DNA of 64,000 bases from PLanc-01 sp034678485 (GTDB lineage Bacteria; Planctomycetota; Phycisphaerae; Sedimentisphaerales; Anaerobacaceae): assembly GCA_034678485.1 (NCBI GenBank), contig JAXDBU010000105.1, positions 4,230-68,229 on the forward strand. Direction: 5' to 3'. The notes below the pieces were generated by a model. The model did no database searches and was not told the DNA's origin. It saw nothing but the letters and a program-made list of their open reading frames with translations. The translations under genes and the position numbers were made by a program. Of the stretch, positions 34,610 to 43,580 are shown piece by piece; within the stretch, counting starts at the first letter, position 1, and each line of letters starts with the position of its first letter.

Positions 34610-36064
34610 TCATCGTCGCGGGCGACGAGTGGTCTGCGTCCCCTGCTGAGTGCCCTGCTGCATGGTGTTCATGCCCGCTCGCTCCTGGAGTCGCTGGTTC
34701 CTCTCGTCCTCCTCTGTCCATTTCTCTACGATCTTGGCGATTCGTTCCTCGCGAAGCATCAGGAGCGCCATGATAGTGGTCTGCGTCTTGGTGGCCTTCT
34801 CTTCGACGGCCAGCTTGTGTACGGCCGCATACTCGACGATATCGAGCGTGTGTGTGGCGGTGAGGAGGTCGGCCTTGTTCTCAGCGGTGGCCGCCAGCCA
34901 TGCCTGCATCTGGGCCTGCGTATCAGCGGTCAGTTCGGGCTCGGCCGGCTCGGCGGATGAAGCCCGCCGGCTCGATCTGGCCTGCGGATTGGTCGTGCCG
35001 TACGGGTCCTGGACGCCGCCTGCCCCGGTCGCAGACCGGCCGCGGGCGCCGCGACCTGTCATGCCCCGGCCTCGGGCCGTCGCATCCCGGGTCTCCTGAA
35101 GGGTCTGTCGCCGCTGTTCCCGCAATTCTGTGCCGATCTGTTCATATCGCTTCTTCCTGGCAGTAACCAGGTCGTCAACCGCCTTGGTTGTCTTGGCGGC
35201 GCGCTCCTCGGTAGCCAGACGCTTGACGAGTGTCATCTCCTCATCGAACTGTTTCTGGACCGCCCGAATCAGCAGCGTGCGATTGTCGGTCCGTCGAACG
35301 ATCCAAGCCCGTTCCTCGCTCTCGCTGTTGGCATCGATGCCTTTCAAAGGGATCTCGAGTGCAGGGTACTTGGCCAGGTCTGCACGGATGACATTCGGGT
35401 CGATCACGAAATCGGGGGGCAGTTGCGACTGGTCGCCCACGACTTGTGTGGTCTGCTGGGGGCCCCCGGGATTGCCATAGGGGTTGAACGGGTCGTTCAC
35501 TACGGGCACCGTTCCGCCGTGCTGTTTGAGCAAATCCTCGATCTCCGGCACAGTCCTCCGTTGCTGCGCCAGGCTCAGCGGCGTCTGGCCCGCGCTGTTC
35601 GTGGCGTTTACGTTCGCACCGGCATTGATGAGCGACTCGACGATGTCCACCCTGGCGGCCTGCACCGCGGAGTGCAGGGCCGTCCAGCCAGGTCGGTTCT
35701 TCAACTCTGTGTCCGCCTTCGCGGCCAGCAACAAGTCGACGATCTCCTTCTGCCCGGAGACGCAAGCCATGATCAGTGTGGTCGAACCGCTTGAATCCTT
35801 GGTATTCGGATTGGCGCCCCCTTCCAGCAGCGCCTTGACGGCTTCCACCTGAAAGGACTCTTGTGCTCGCTTCAGCGGTGTGTACCCGAACGCATCCAGT
35901 GCGTTGAGGTCGGCCTTCTTCTCAACATACTGCTTGATCTGGTCGACGTCGCCGGCCGCCGCTGCGTCGTGCAGCGATTTCGGCGCATTCTGTGCCGTGG
36001 CGACCGTCGTACCCGCCCACACGAACACAAGCAAGCCTGCCGCAAACATCTTTGTCTGTCTCAC
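34610..36064 (-). CDS. Secreted ankyrin-repeat protein
   Basis: This 484-residue protein begins with a signal peptide (MFAAGLLVFVWAGTTVATAQ). Residues about 29-190 contain five ankyrin repeats (for example GYTPLKRAQESFQVEAVKAL, GWTALHSAVQAARVDIVESL, GQTPLSLAQQ), followed by a long charged, coiled-coil-prone region and a low-complexity Arg/Gly stretch (ATARGRGMTGRGARGR). Ankyrin repeats bind proteins; the partner is unknown. It starts at GTG 36064 behind AAGGA; an ATG five codons in is the alternative. Confidence 0.8.
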   Translation of the reverse strand: MRQTKMFAAGLLVFVWAGTTVATAQNAPKSLHDAAAAGDVDQIKQYVEKKADLNALDAFGYTPLKRAQESFQVEAVKALLEGGANPNTKDSSGSTTLIMACVSGQKEIVDLLLAAKADTELKNRPGWTALHSAVQAARVDIVESLINAGANVNATNSAGQTPLSLAQQRRTVPEIEDLLKQHGGTVPVVNDPFNPYGNPGGPQQTTQVVGDQSQLPPDFVIDPNVIRADLAKYPALEIPLKGIDANSESEERAWIVRRTDNRTLLIRAVQKQFDEEMTLVKRLATEERAAKTTKAVDDLVTARKKRYEQIGTELREQRRQTLQETRDATARGRGMTGRGARGRSATGAGGVQDPYGTTNPQARSSRRASSAEPAEPELTADTQAQMQAWLAATAENKADLLTATHTLDIVEYAAVHKLAVEEKATKTQTTIMALLMLREERIAKIVEKWTEEDERNQRLQERAGMNTMQQGTQQGTQTTRRPRR

Positions 36065-36359
36065 GGAACATCCTTTTCAACGCTGTTACACGGGTTGCGA
36101 AGCCGCGCCGTCATGTGGTGCGACCCCCTGCCATTATACACCATGCCCGAACACGCAAGCAGAAAAAAGGAACTCTGCCTGCTCCTTTGCCCGCCTTCGT
36201 CCTGGCTTTTCGACGGGGATTCGGGTATGATAGGCTATCGCGGAATCCTGAACCGATCCCCGCAGACGGCGCCAGCGGAGTACACGCAGGACCGCACGGG
36301 ACGACAAACCGCCTGCTGGAGATGCCCGGGGTTCGCGAGCGGCTTTTCGAGAGGGGACG

Positions 36360-36690
36360 ATGCCCAGACAACCACGAACGGTGATCGCGCAGTGCACGCA
36401 CCACGTCACCCAACGCGGCAACAACCGCCAGGACGTCTTTTTCGTCGAACCGGACCGCCGGGCCTATCTGGCCTATCTCCGAGAGGCAGCGATTCGCTTC
36501 TCTCTTCGTGTGCACGGTCGCACCGGTCATTCCTGGCAGGATCGCTTCTTCTCCTGCCCCCTCGACGACATGCACCTCTGGCGGACCCTGGCCTATGTCG
36601 AGCGCAATCCCGTCCGGGCGCACCTGTGCTCCAAAGCGCGGGAACGGCGATGGAGCAGCGCCGCCGCCCATTGCGGCGCGGACGACCCGC
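36360..36690 (+). pseudogene. REP-associated tyrosine transposase (RAYT) remnant lacking the catalytic core
   Basis: The frame starts as a Y1/TnpA-REP transposase (HHVTQRGNNRQDVFFVEPDR, LREAAIRFSLRVHG). At residue 53 (about 36519) it jumps directly to RTGHSWQDRFFSCPLDDMHL and YVERNPVRAHL. In intact relatives this gap holds the HUH motif (NHVH) and the nucleophilic Tyr, so the deletion removed catalysis while preserving the frame. After about 36690 the frame runs on into unrelated sequence to 37022. REP-like palindromes elsewhere in the window could be former substrates of such a family. Confidence 0.85.
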
Positions 36691-37018
36691 GAGACGATCC
36701 CAACACGCAAAGCCGACCACAACAGACAATCCATCCTGTTCTTCACACGGAGACCAACCATGAGAACTCCGCTCCAGGCATCTGCCAGTTGCGTAGGGCG
36801 GGCTGTGCCCACCAATGTCCCACCCGTCGAGAAGACGGATCGGTGTGCACAGCACACACTACAGGACCACTCCAGAACCGCCAATCATCCCCCCATATTC
36901 GCATCCTCTTCGCCTCCATCGCCCTTCTTATCTTAGACCCTATGTATATACTATCTATCTCCATACTTGATGGGGTCTGTCCCCCTTATGCAAGTACCAT
37001 TAGAAACGAAGGAACACG
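36691..37018. other. Degenerate region after the transposase remnant
   Basis: This stretch has no supported gene. It includes AT-rich sequence with repeated tatata/ctatct words at 36935-36965, out of character with the neighbourhood, just before the ribosome site of the next gene. It may be debris from the same transposon decay, and may contain the promoter of the following small gene. Confidence 0.4.
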
Positions 37019-37303
37019 ATGACGGACGAAAAAGCCGAGCAAATCACGCAGCAACAACTCAAGCAGGCCATGAAAGCGTTCAAGAAGCGTCTGAAGCTGA
37101 CCCGCCTCGATGCGGAGTCCAGTCTCGGCGGCGGCCCATTCAGCAGCGGTCGCGGCTCCGGCATCGTGGGCATCCAGCCGCCAAACCAGTACCCGCGAGA
37201 GGTCTGGGACAAGCTCGTGGAGATGGGCAGGCTCCGGCGGGTCGGAGGGGGACTCTATGAACTGGCACAGGATCCAAACGCGCCGCATCACGACATGGAG
37301 TGA
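37019..37303 (+). CDS. Small hypothetical protein
   Basis: This 94-residue soluble protein has a charged N-terminal helix (QQQLKQAMKAFKKRLKLTRLD), a Gly/Ser-rich loop (SSLGGGPFSSGRGSG) and a short C-terminal domain (PREVWDKLVEMGRLRRVGGG). GAAGGAA precedes the ATG. The coding pattern is clean and the mixed helix-plus-loop layout resembles small conserved proteins of Planctomycetota, but I do not recognise a family. Confidence 0.6.
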   Translation: MTDEKAEQITQQQLKQAMKAFKKRLKLTRLDAESSLGGGPFSSGRGSGIVGIQPPNQYPREVWDKLVEMGRLRRVGGGLYELAQDPNAPHHDME

Positions 37304-37738
37304 GCTGCCGCGAGAAAGGAGGCCGGACGCGCGCGAACGGGTGATGCCGCGCGCATCCGGATCGCGTTTCAGAGAATAGGGCGGGCAATTCCTCCTCCTT
37401 CGTACGCAGACGAGATTCGGGTTTAGGACGCTCCGCCCTATTTCGCACGAGAGAATGAGAAAGAGCTGAATTCCCAATCGCACCCGTTTGACGAAATCAG
37501 TACACCCGCTCCTATAGGACGTACCGCCTGAGTCGGCATACACACTCTCTGTACCATCTTACGATCTGCTTATCAGACGACAAGAAGAAAACCTCCATTA
37601 CCCCCAGATTGCCGTAGCAGTGCAGTTTGAATGGCGATTCGCTGGACACCTGCTTATTGACATCGATAACCGTGGTGCGAGTGCTTCTGCCGCACGCAAA
37701 CGTGCCCTTCCGGGCATAGGAAATGCGTTGGCCGGTGT
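37304..37738. other. Region without a supported gene
   Basis: This 430 bp gap lies between the small hypothetical gene and the end of the sulfatase-like gene. A reverse-strand frame at 37512-37796 overlaps the sulfatase gene end but has no ribosome site, and I do not accept it as a gene. Confidence 0.4.
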
Positions 37739-39781
37739 CTACTTGGGCCCGATGTACTTTACCCTCGACCGTCGTCCGGCCCACTTGCTCTGCCACGTCT
37801 CGAACAGAATCTTCTGGCCCCTGGCGTGCTCGTCGACATGGAAGATGGTGTTTCTCCGCCAGTCGATGATTTGCTCGCTGAACACCTCTGCCTGGGCGGC
37901 GGACAACTCGACGCCGTTGAGTTCAAGCGGGTCGGTATTCAAGTGGAATGACGTCACTGTGCTGTTTTCAGGGTTGTAGACGAACTTGGTGTCGCGCTGG
38001 ACGAAGCCGGCTGGACCCTGCTGCATCCAGCCGGAAAGGTACACCTTGCGATCCGATGGCAGCGGATCAAGGGCATTGCAGCCATCGAAGTCCATGGGCT
38101 CGGTCTGAAATCCAAGGAGCGAGAGAATTGTGGGAGCAAGGTCCACTGAACTGATTGGAGCCGTGATCCGGCGTCCTGGCTCTATCAAGAACGGGGCCCG
38201 GATGCACATGACGACGTGAAGGACTTCGTCGTACGCGATCCGCTCGTGGCCCATGGTCCGGTGCTCGGAGAACGCCTCGCCGTGATCACCAACCACACAG
38301 AAGATGGTCTCGTCCCCGACGCCAAGCTCAGATAGTTGTGCGTCCAGCGCCGCGAGGAATCGGTCCGTATAAATGATCGTCTGGAGGTATCGGTCCTCAT
38401 ACCTCTCGGCCTGCTCACCGAACCAGGACGGTACTTCATACGGATCGTGCGTGACGGAGCACAGGACAACGGCAAGAAAGGGTGTCTTCTCGGACGCAAT
38501 CCAGTCACGGATGGGCTGGATCATCGCGAATTCGTCGGCGCCGAGGTAGCCGACGAATTGGTTTGGGTCGTGTAAATCCTCACGTGCAAAGAACTTATGG
38601 AATCCGAGGTTGTGGATGAGGCCGGGTCGAGACTCAAAGGTCCCCGTTGCTGACTGAAAAAACGCTGTCCGCATGCCGAGGCCCTTCTCGAGCGTGGTTG
38701 CGAGGCTGGCATACGGCTTATCCACCGGAACGGTCTCAGAAGTATCCTGCGACGCAGACGGGAAGCGGCCGGTCAGGAGGGCAAATATTGCCTTGGTCGT
38801 GTGGGTGACGACGGATCGTGCGTTGGTGAAGGAGACGCCCTGCGCGGCCAGCGATGACAGATAGGGTGTGGGACGGCCACCTGTGAGACCCCGCTGCGGA
38901 GCGATGCCCCCCCGCTCCCATGCCAACGACGTACAGTCATACTGGATTCCCTCCAGCACTACGATCACGACGCTGTGGTTGACTGCAGTCGCCTGACGGG
39001 TGACCGGAATGTCGTCGCAGCTGGGGAGTCGGCGCGCCGCATTGCGGAAATCGTCCCGTGCGAGGTGCCGGTATCGGGGCAGGAGAAACGCAAGAATCGC
39101 TCGCGCATGGCAATTGTACCGCATTCCTACTGCAGCGATTTGGACCGAACCAAGGCTGGCAACGCCGAAATTCCCGACCACCGCCAACACGCTGACGGTC
39201 AGCGACGCCGCAATGCGGACACGAAAACGCCTGCGTTCATAGTCCGGCGGCTTGGGTTTCGCCAGGACCGAGAAGAAAAACGTCAATGCGATTGCGCTCG
39301 GGATGAAGAGAGCTGCGGACGCACCCGGCATCGCGCGAAGGTTGCGAAACACCATGTTCGCGACGTTCAGCGGATCCCGGAACAGCGGCAGCAGTTCCAT
39401 CGGCAGGATCTGCGTGCCCGTACGGATGAGCCAAGCCGCATTCATAACCGACCACGTGCAGATCACGGCGGCCGCCACCAGCGCCCCACGAAGGACGCGA
39501 ACTGTGGCCCGACGATAGCATAGGAGGGAAAGAGCCACCTCAAGGGTCAGCAGGATGGCGACATCGGTCAAGATCCAGCCTGGGTATTCCCGCAGCAGAC
39601 CACATCTCACGGCGTGGAAAAGCTTTACGGCCAAGTTGCACGCCAAGGCCGCCAGCATGATTACCGTGTGCGCGCGCGGCGCCATCACTCGGTAGGCACT
39701 GCCAAACCCCGAGCGAATGACCCTCCACACCGCTTCTATGACCGAACTGGCTTCCATGGGCAGAACATACAGCAACGACAC
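37739..39781 (-). CDS. Membrane sulfatase / phosphoglycerol-transferase-like protein
   Basis: This protein of up to 680 residues has five or six N-terminal membrane helices (about residues 38-215) and a C-terminal alkaline-phosphatase-superfamily domain. Metal and catalytic positions are visible: Glu277 in VVIVVLEGIQ, Thr328/329 in SVVTHTTKAIF, and VVGDHGEAFSEH for the Asp-His pair. The layout matches LtaS/OpgB/EptA-like enzymes that transfer phosphoglycerol or phosphoethanolamine to envelope glycans or lipids; sulfate ester hydrolysis is the alternative. An ATG at 39757 (MEASSV) may be the true start. Confidence 0.85.
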   Translation of the reverse strand: MSLLYVLPMEASSVIEAVWRVIRSGFGSAYRVMAPRAHTVIMLAALACNLAVKLFHAVRCGLLREYPGWILTDVAILLTLEVALSLLCYRRATVRVLRGALVAAAVICTWSVMNAAWLIRTGTQILPMELLPLFRDPLNVANMVFRNLRAMPGASAALFIPSAIALTFFFSVLAKPKPPDYERRRFRVRIAASLTVSVLAVVGNFGVASLGSVQIAAVGMRYNCHARAILAFLLPRYRHLARDDFRNAARRLPSCDDIPVTRQATAVNHSVVIVVLEGIQYDCTSLAWERGGIAPQRGLTGGRPTPYLSSLAAQGVSFTNARSVVTHTTKAIFALLTGRFPSASQDTSETVPVDKPYASLATTLEKGLGMRTAFFQSATGTFESRPGLIHNLGFHKFFAREDLHDPNQFVGYLGADEFAMIQPIRDWIASEKTPFLAVVLCSVTHDPYEVPSWFGEQAERYEDRYLQTIIYTDRFLAALDAQLSELGVGDETIFCVVGDHGEAFSEHRTMGHERIAYDEVLHVVMCIRAPFLIEPGRRITAPISSVDLAPTILSLLGFQTEPMDFDGCNALDPLPSDRKVYLSGWMQQGPAGFVQRDTKFVYNPENSTVTSFHLNTDPLELNGVELSAAQAEVFSEQIIDWRRNTIFHVDEHARGQKILFETWQSKWAGRRSRVKYIGPK

Positions 39782-40679
39782 CTCATGTGCAACGAGTTTT
39801 CACGAAATGGCCCAGAGCAGACCTATCGACATAGACGTACCCGCTACCTGGTGATTGCGCACAACCTCCCCGAATCGATGCACCCGGCAGCGCTGCCGCT
39901 TCAGTAGCCGCCACGCTCAGCCACGGCGCGACGGGGCCTCGCCGCACCAGGCGCCCCCAGACCCGATGCGACTCCCAGCAACGCACCCCGACACACCCCC
40001 CCGAGCCCAACTTCTGACCAGCCGTGCGCCCCACGGCAATATCAAGCCGCCGCCCCAACTCCACGGCATTTCCAGATCTGCCCGTACTACACCCCCTTAC
40101 TGCACGGCCCGCATTCCCCGTCCTTCCCAGCCCCCCTCGGAGCCGGGCCGTCCGATAATCTCCGCTGTGCCGACATCACCGCAGACTTTCAGTAACACCG
40201 GGGCCTGAAGACTTAGCACCCCGAGCCTATCGGAATCAAGGTGCAACATCGCTCCGCCTCATTGCGAGCCTTGTTTCACGAACGAGCTGAAACAGCAGGA
40301 TTGCGCTGCACATGAGTGTGGGTTCCCAGGTTCCGTATTCGGCAGAACACCCCAAGAAACTCGCCCCCGCCGAGCTGGAGCTACGCGTTGGGGACCGTTT
40401 CTGTGCCATCTCCGGGCAGGCGACAGGCTCTGCTATCGGCGCGCTTGCCTGTGGAGCGGGACGGTTTGCGACGGTTTGGCGAGCAATCCCAGGCAACAGA
40501 ACTGGGGGCATGGCGCTGTCAAGCGGCCGATTCACGGGGTTTGGACAATGTTCTCGGTGGCCTTGTGGGACGTCGAGTTTGGTGCAGAGGTCCGGAGATG
40601 AGGTTGGGAGCTACATCCGGTTGCTCAGTGTGTTCCTTCGAGGAGCCGATCATCCGGCCATTGCAGGGAGGACCGGTGG

Positions 40680-40695
40680 TGTTCCACGTGCCACA
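40680..40695. promoter_or_regulatory. parS-like ParB-binding site 1
   Basis: The 16-mer tgttccacgtgccaca matches the parS consensus TGTTNCACGTGNAACA at 14 positions, including the entire left half and the CACGTG core. It lies about 600 bp upstream of the parB start. Its 15-base word (tgttccacgtgccac) recurs exactly in reverse orientation at site 2, which argues against chance. Confidence 0.55.
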
Positions 40696-40917
40696 CGCGA
40701 CGTGTTCGTATCCACAGCGAGGCCATCTCTTCGTGACGGCCTGCCGTCGTCACCGACCGGTGGCCGCAAGGGAAGAACGAATCCGGCGGCTAAGGGCCAC
40801 CCCACACAGCGTCTGTGATGTCCGGCGGGAGTTCGCAGGGCAGACGCCGACTTCGTGCCTGGATCTGTTCGGAATCGGCTCTGTACTCGAGTGGCCCGCC
40901 GCATCGGCATGTCGGGT

Positions 40918-40936
40918 CGTGGCACGTGGAACAACT
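40918..40936. promoter_or_regulatory. parS-like ParB-binding site 2 (inverted)
   Basis: The word gtggcacgtggaaca is the exact reverse complement of 15 bases of site 1, 230 bp away. The right half and core match parS perfectly. Sequence similarity between the two extends a further 10-12 bp beyond the core, so the pair could be an inverted duplication. Confidence 0.55.
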
Positions 40937-41287
40937 CCTATGCAGATACGCGCCGACGTTTGGCGGTTCCTGCAGCTTGCCTGCTTGGAACGATGCAAAG
41001 GCTTCTTCAGAATCTGAGCAGCCGCACCGGTCTCTTTCAGTCGCTCCCTGGACAGAATGGTCGCTTGGCCTGTTCGAGCGTTTGTCAATGGCGAGGTCTC
41101 TTGCTGGCGGCGTACCTCGCATTGCCCTTCCGCCTTCGATGGAAGATTGACTGACACGCAGCAAATGCACACGAAATGTGGAGAAGTCTTGGCAAGCACG
41201 CCGAAATATAGGTTGAGAACGTGTGGGTCTTGCCCGTACAATGCCTCGTCCGACGTAATCGAAGGATCGTTCGTGAAGGAGAAGAGT

Positions 41288-42253
41288 ATGAGCACCGGGA
41301 AGGGCGACAAGCCAAGGCACTTGGGTAGGGGGCTTGAATCTCTATTGGGTCCTATAAGTAGTGGGGCAAACCCTCTGCCAGACAGGATCGGCCAGGAGAA
41401 GCCGGCTGAGGCCCCGTCGTTGGTTGGATTACCACCAGACATGGACGTCTCTGATTCCTTTCAGGAGCTAACGCTCGATACGATACGTCCGAATCCTTAC
41501 CAGGCAAGAACCGTCTGGAACGAAACTGACCTGCGTGAACTGGCTGACTCGATCAAAGCGAATGGGATCATTCAGCCGGTGATCGTCCGGCCGTGGCAGG
41601 GGGGCTATCAGCTCATCGCGGGGGAACGACGTTTCCGTGCGGCACAGATGGCCGGCCTGACAGCGGTCCCGGCGATTGTGCGAGACGTGACGGACGAACA
41701 GCTCTTCGAATGGTCGCTCGTCGAGAACATACACCGGCGTGATTTGAATCCGATCGAGCGGGCGAAGGCTTATCAGCACTACCTGGGGGCCTTTTCCCTG
41801 ACTCAAACGGAGGCAGCCGAGCGGCTGGGCGAGGATCGCTCCGTCATCGCGAACTACCTGAGGCTGCTCGACCTCCAGGATGAACTGAAACAAATGCTCA
41901 TCGACGGGCAGCTCACGATGGGCCACGCGCGAGCCATCTTGTCTCTGCCGACGGATGAACTGCGACGCAAGCTCGCCAACCGCGCCCTAGCAGGGCGGCT
42001 GAGCGTCCGTGAGGTCGAGCGACTGGTCCGGGCTCACGTCGGTGAGCAGATGCCGGCGAAGACGCCCGGTAAACCAAAGCCCGCCAACATCGTGGATCTC
42101 GAAAACAAGCTTTGTCGGCACCTGGGTACGCACGTCTCGATCGAGACGAGGAGGAACGGGCGGAGCGGGCGGATCACGATCGAGTTCGACTCGATCGATG
42201 AATTCGAGCGGATCACCGATGTGCTTGGCGTCGGCTGCGGCGAGGAAGTGTAG
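41288..42253 (+). CDS. parB: Chromosome-partitioning protein ParB
   Basis: ParB binds parS sites, spreads as a CTP-dependent sliding clamp and cooperates with ParA in segregation. The 321-residue protein has the N-terminal domain with GYQLIAGERRFRAAQ (arginine-rich patch) and NPYQARTVWN, the HTH region (SLTQTEAAERLGEDRSVIAN) and a C-terminal dimerisation part. The ATG at 41288 has AAGGAG upstream. No parA gene is adjacent, which is unusual, as parA normally precedes parB. Two parS-like sites lie within 600 bp upstream. Confidence 0.93.
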   Translation: MSTGKGDKPRHLGRGLESLLGPISSGANPLPDRIGQEKPAEAPSLVGLPPDMDVSDSFQELTLDTIRPNPYQARTVWNETDLRELADSIKANGIIQPVIVRPWQGGYQLIAGERRFRAAQMAGLTAVPAIVRDVTDEQLFEWSLVENIHRRDLNPIERAKAYQHYLGAFSLTQTEAAERLGEDRSVIANYLRLLDLQDELKQMLIDGQLTMGHARAILSLPTDELRRKLANRALAGRLSVREVERLVRAHVGEQMPAKTPGKPKPANIVDLENKLCRHLGTHVSIETRRNGRSGRITIEFDSIDEFERITDVLGVGCGEEV

Positions 42254-42394
42254 CCCTTGGGTAGTCCGATAACCCCCTGCGTGACGATTTCAATACAGGC
42301 GGGAGCAGCCGGCGGCAAGCCGGCCAAGGCGGAGTCGATCGCAGGAACCACAAGACCAGTGCCGCACACAGAGCGTCTGTTCTTTGATGGTACT

Positions 42395-42900
42395 TCAGAT
42401 GTATTGCGGTTGTTCTCCGCAAGGCGGCTGGACGTTTTCATTCAACTCAACGACGTGGGGCTTGTTCTTCGGCATGAAGGTCCATTCCGGAAGGTACATC
42501 TTCTCGCCGCCGCGCAGGGCGGACTGATGAGAGAGAATCCCTGCACAGGTGATATTGGCGGCCTGCACGGCATTCGGATAGGGCGCCCGTCTGCCGAGGA
42601 CCGCCATCAAGAGGTTGTGGGCCAGGTGAGGATGGGAGCCGCCGTGACCGCCTCCCTGGACAAACGAGCGGTGCGCCTCGTCTTCATATACGCACCCGGT
42701 GGTGAACGCCTGGATCTCTTTCGGCGTGCAATGCATGATTTCCTTGAACCGGCGTTCAAATTGCCGGGCGGATACGTGCATCAGCACGGCCAGTTTGTCG
42801 ATGAATATCGGATCCGCACAGTGCTAGCGAATGTACCGCAGAACGGGCGTCAGTTCCTGGTAGGGGGGCACGGAGTACGGGGGATCATCGAGCTTGATGA
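42395..42900 (-). pseudogene. Chimeric remnant: AraC-type HTH joined to Gfo/Idh/MocA dehydrogenase C-terminus
   Basis: Read on the reverse strand, an AraC-family HTH is recognisable (LTPVLRYIR, then HCADPIFIDKLAVLMHVSA and RQFERRFKEIMHCTPKE), interrupted by an amber codon at 42824-42826 exactly where relatives have Glu. At about 42703 the same frame switches to the C-terminal end of a Gfo/Idh/MocA oxidoreductase (GGGHGGSHPHLAHNLLMAVL, PYPNAVQAANITC, ALRGGEKMYLPEW). Both partners are therefore truncated and joined, and this is a decayed gene fusion or deletion scar. Remaining sequence to about 43250 is degenerate. Confidence 0.8.
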
Positions 42901-43580
42901 TGATCCCGCAGACGCCGAGCACCTTTCTCTTGGCGACAGACTTGCCGGCCCGACGAGACAATCGATCAGTATTCCTGTTGTAGGGCTTGGATCCCATGTC
43001 GTAAACACACGCTTTCTCGGAGGCATTGTCAAACGTCGTGCGCGAGAAAGGGTGGCGTCTGCTTCGCGTACCACGTTCACGAGACGTCGATCCGGCCTCC
43101 AATGCGGCATCCGGAAAGACACGACGTGGCCGGCTGCCACACCGTGCGGCCCTGCGTGGTTTTCCTTTTGATCTCTGTGACACGGGGGTCGAAATGGAAT
43201 CGGCATGTAAAAGGGACCCACGTCGGCGTCGAATTGGGACCCACCTAAGGCATACTATACACCCTTATGTCACGCCGTCAACGGGGCCATGGTTTGGCTG
43301 ATTTGCTCTTCTTGACCGACTCGTGGAAGGGGTATGAAGGCAGATTGGCCCCGTGATACGCAGTCACGTCGAGACGTTGGGCGACCCGTCCGGACTCCGC
43401 CTCGGTGTGATCCTCGCTCCTTGCCGCCGGCCAGATCCTCCGGCTGCCGCTCCTGACGACGCAGGTCTTGTGGGAGGCTCCTGGCGGGTCGTCATGCTGA
43501 ACGAAGTGAAGCATCCGGATCCCGCAAGAGACGTGGCGTCCGGAGTCAAGACGCATCTCTCACTGGCGGGCTGGATTCCT
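42901..43580. other. Degenerate region with a REP-like fragment
   Basis: No gene is supported here. Reverse frames upstream of the AraC remnant read as protein only in short pieces and may be the rest of that dead gene. At 43490-43522 there is a tgctgaacgaagtgaagcatc element related to the REP-like palindrome at 28816-28853. The right edge is the stop of the FHA gene. Confidence 0.5.

Larger units (their letters stand above)
39782..41287. other. 1.5 kb intergenic region upstream of parB, no supported gene
   Basis: The only strong signals here are two parS-like sites (40680-40695 and 40918-40936). Frames in this region are either compositionally biased or lack ribosome sites. A near match to a DnaA box (gtatccaca) occurs at about 40708, but a single box carries no weight. 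Confidence 0.5.

Noticed and set aside
36691..37022. Continuation of the transposase frame to 37022
   Set aside because: It is open only by chance after the transposase homology ends; the tail has no coding character.
37512..37796. 94-codon reverse frame overlapping the end of the sulfatase-like gene
   Set aside because: It has no ribosome site, no family and overlaps a confident gene by 58 bp.
40700..40720. DnaA-box-like gtatccaca and closeness of parB and gyrA, suggesting an origin
   Set aside because: A single imperfect box, no dnaA/dnaN/gyrB, and gyrA lies 37 kb away; there is no cluster of boxes.
40316..41017. Plus-strand frame of 233 codons in the gene-free region before parB
   Set aside because: It is Cys/Arg-rich with no ribosome site and contains the parS-like words, so a non-coding reading fits better.
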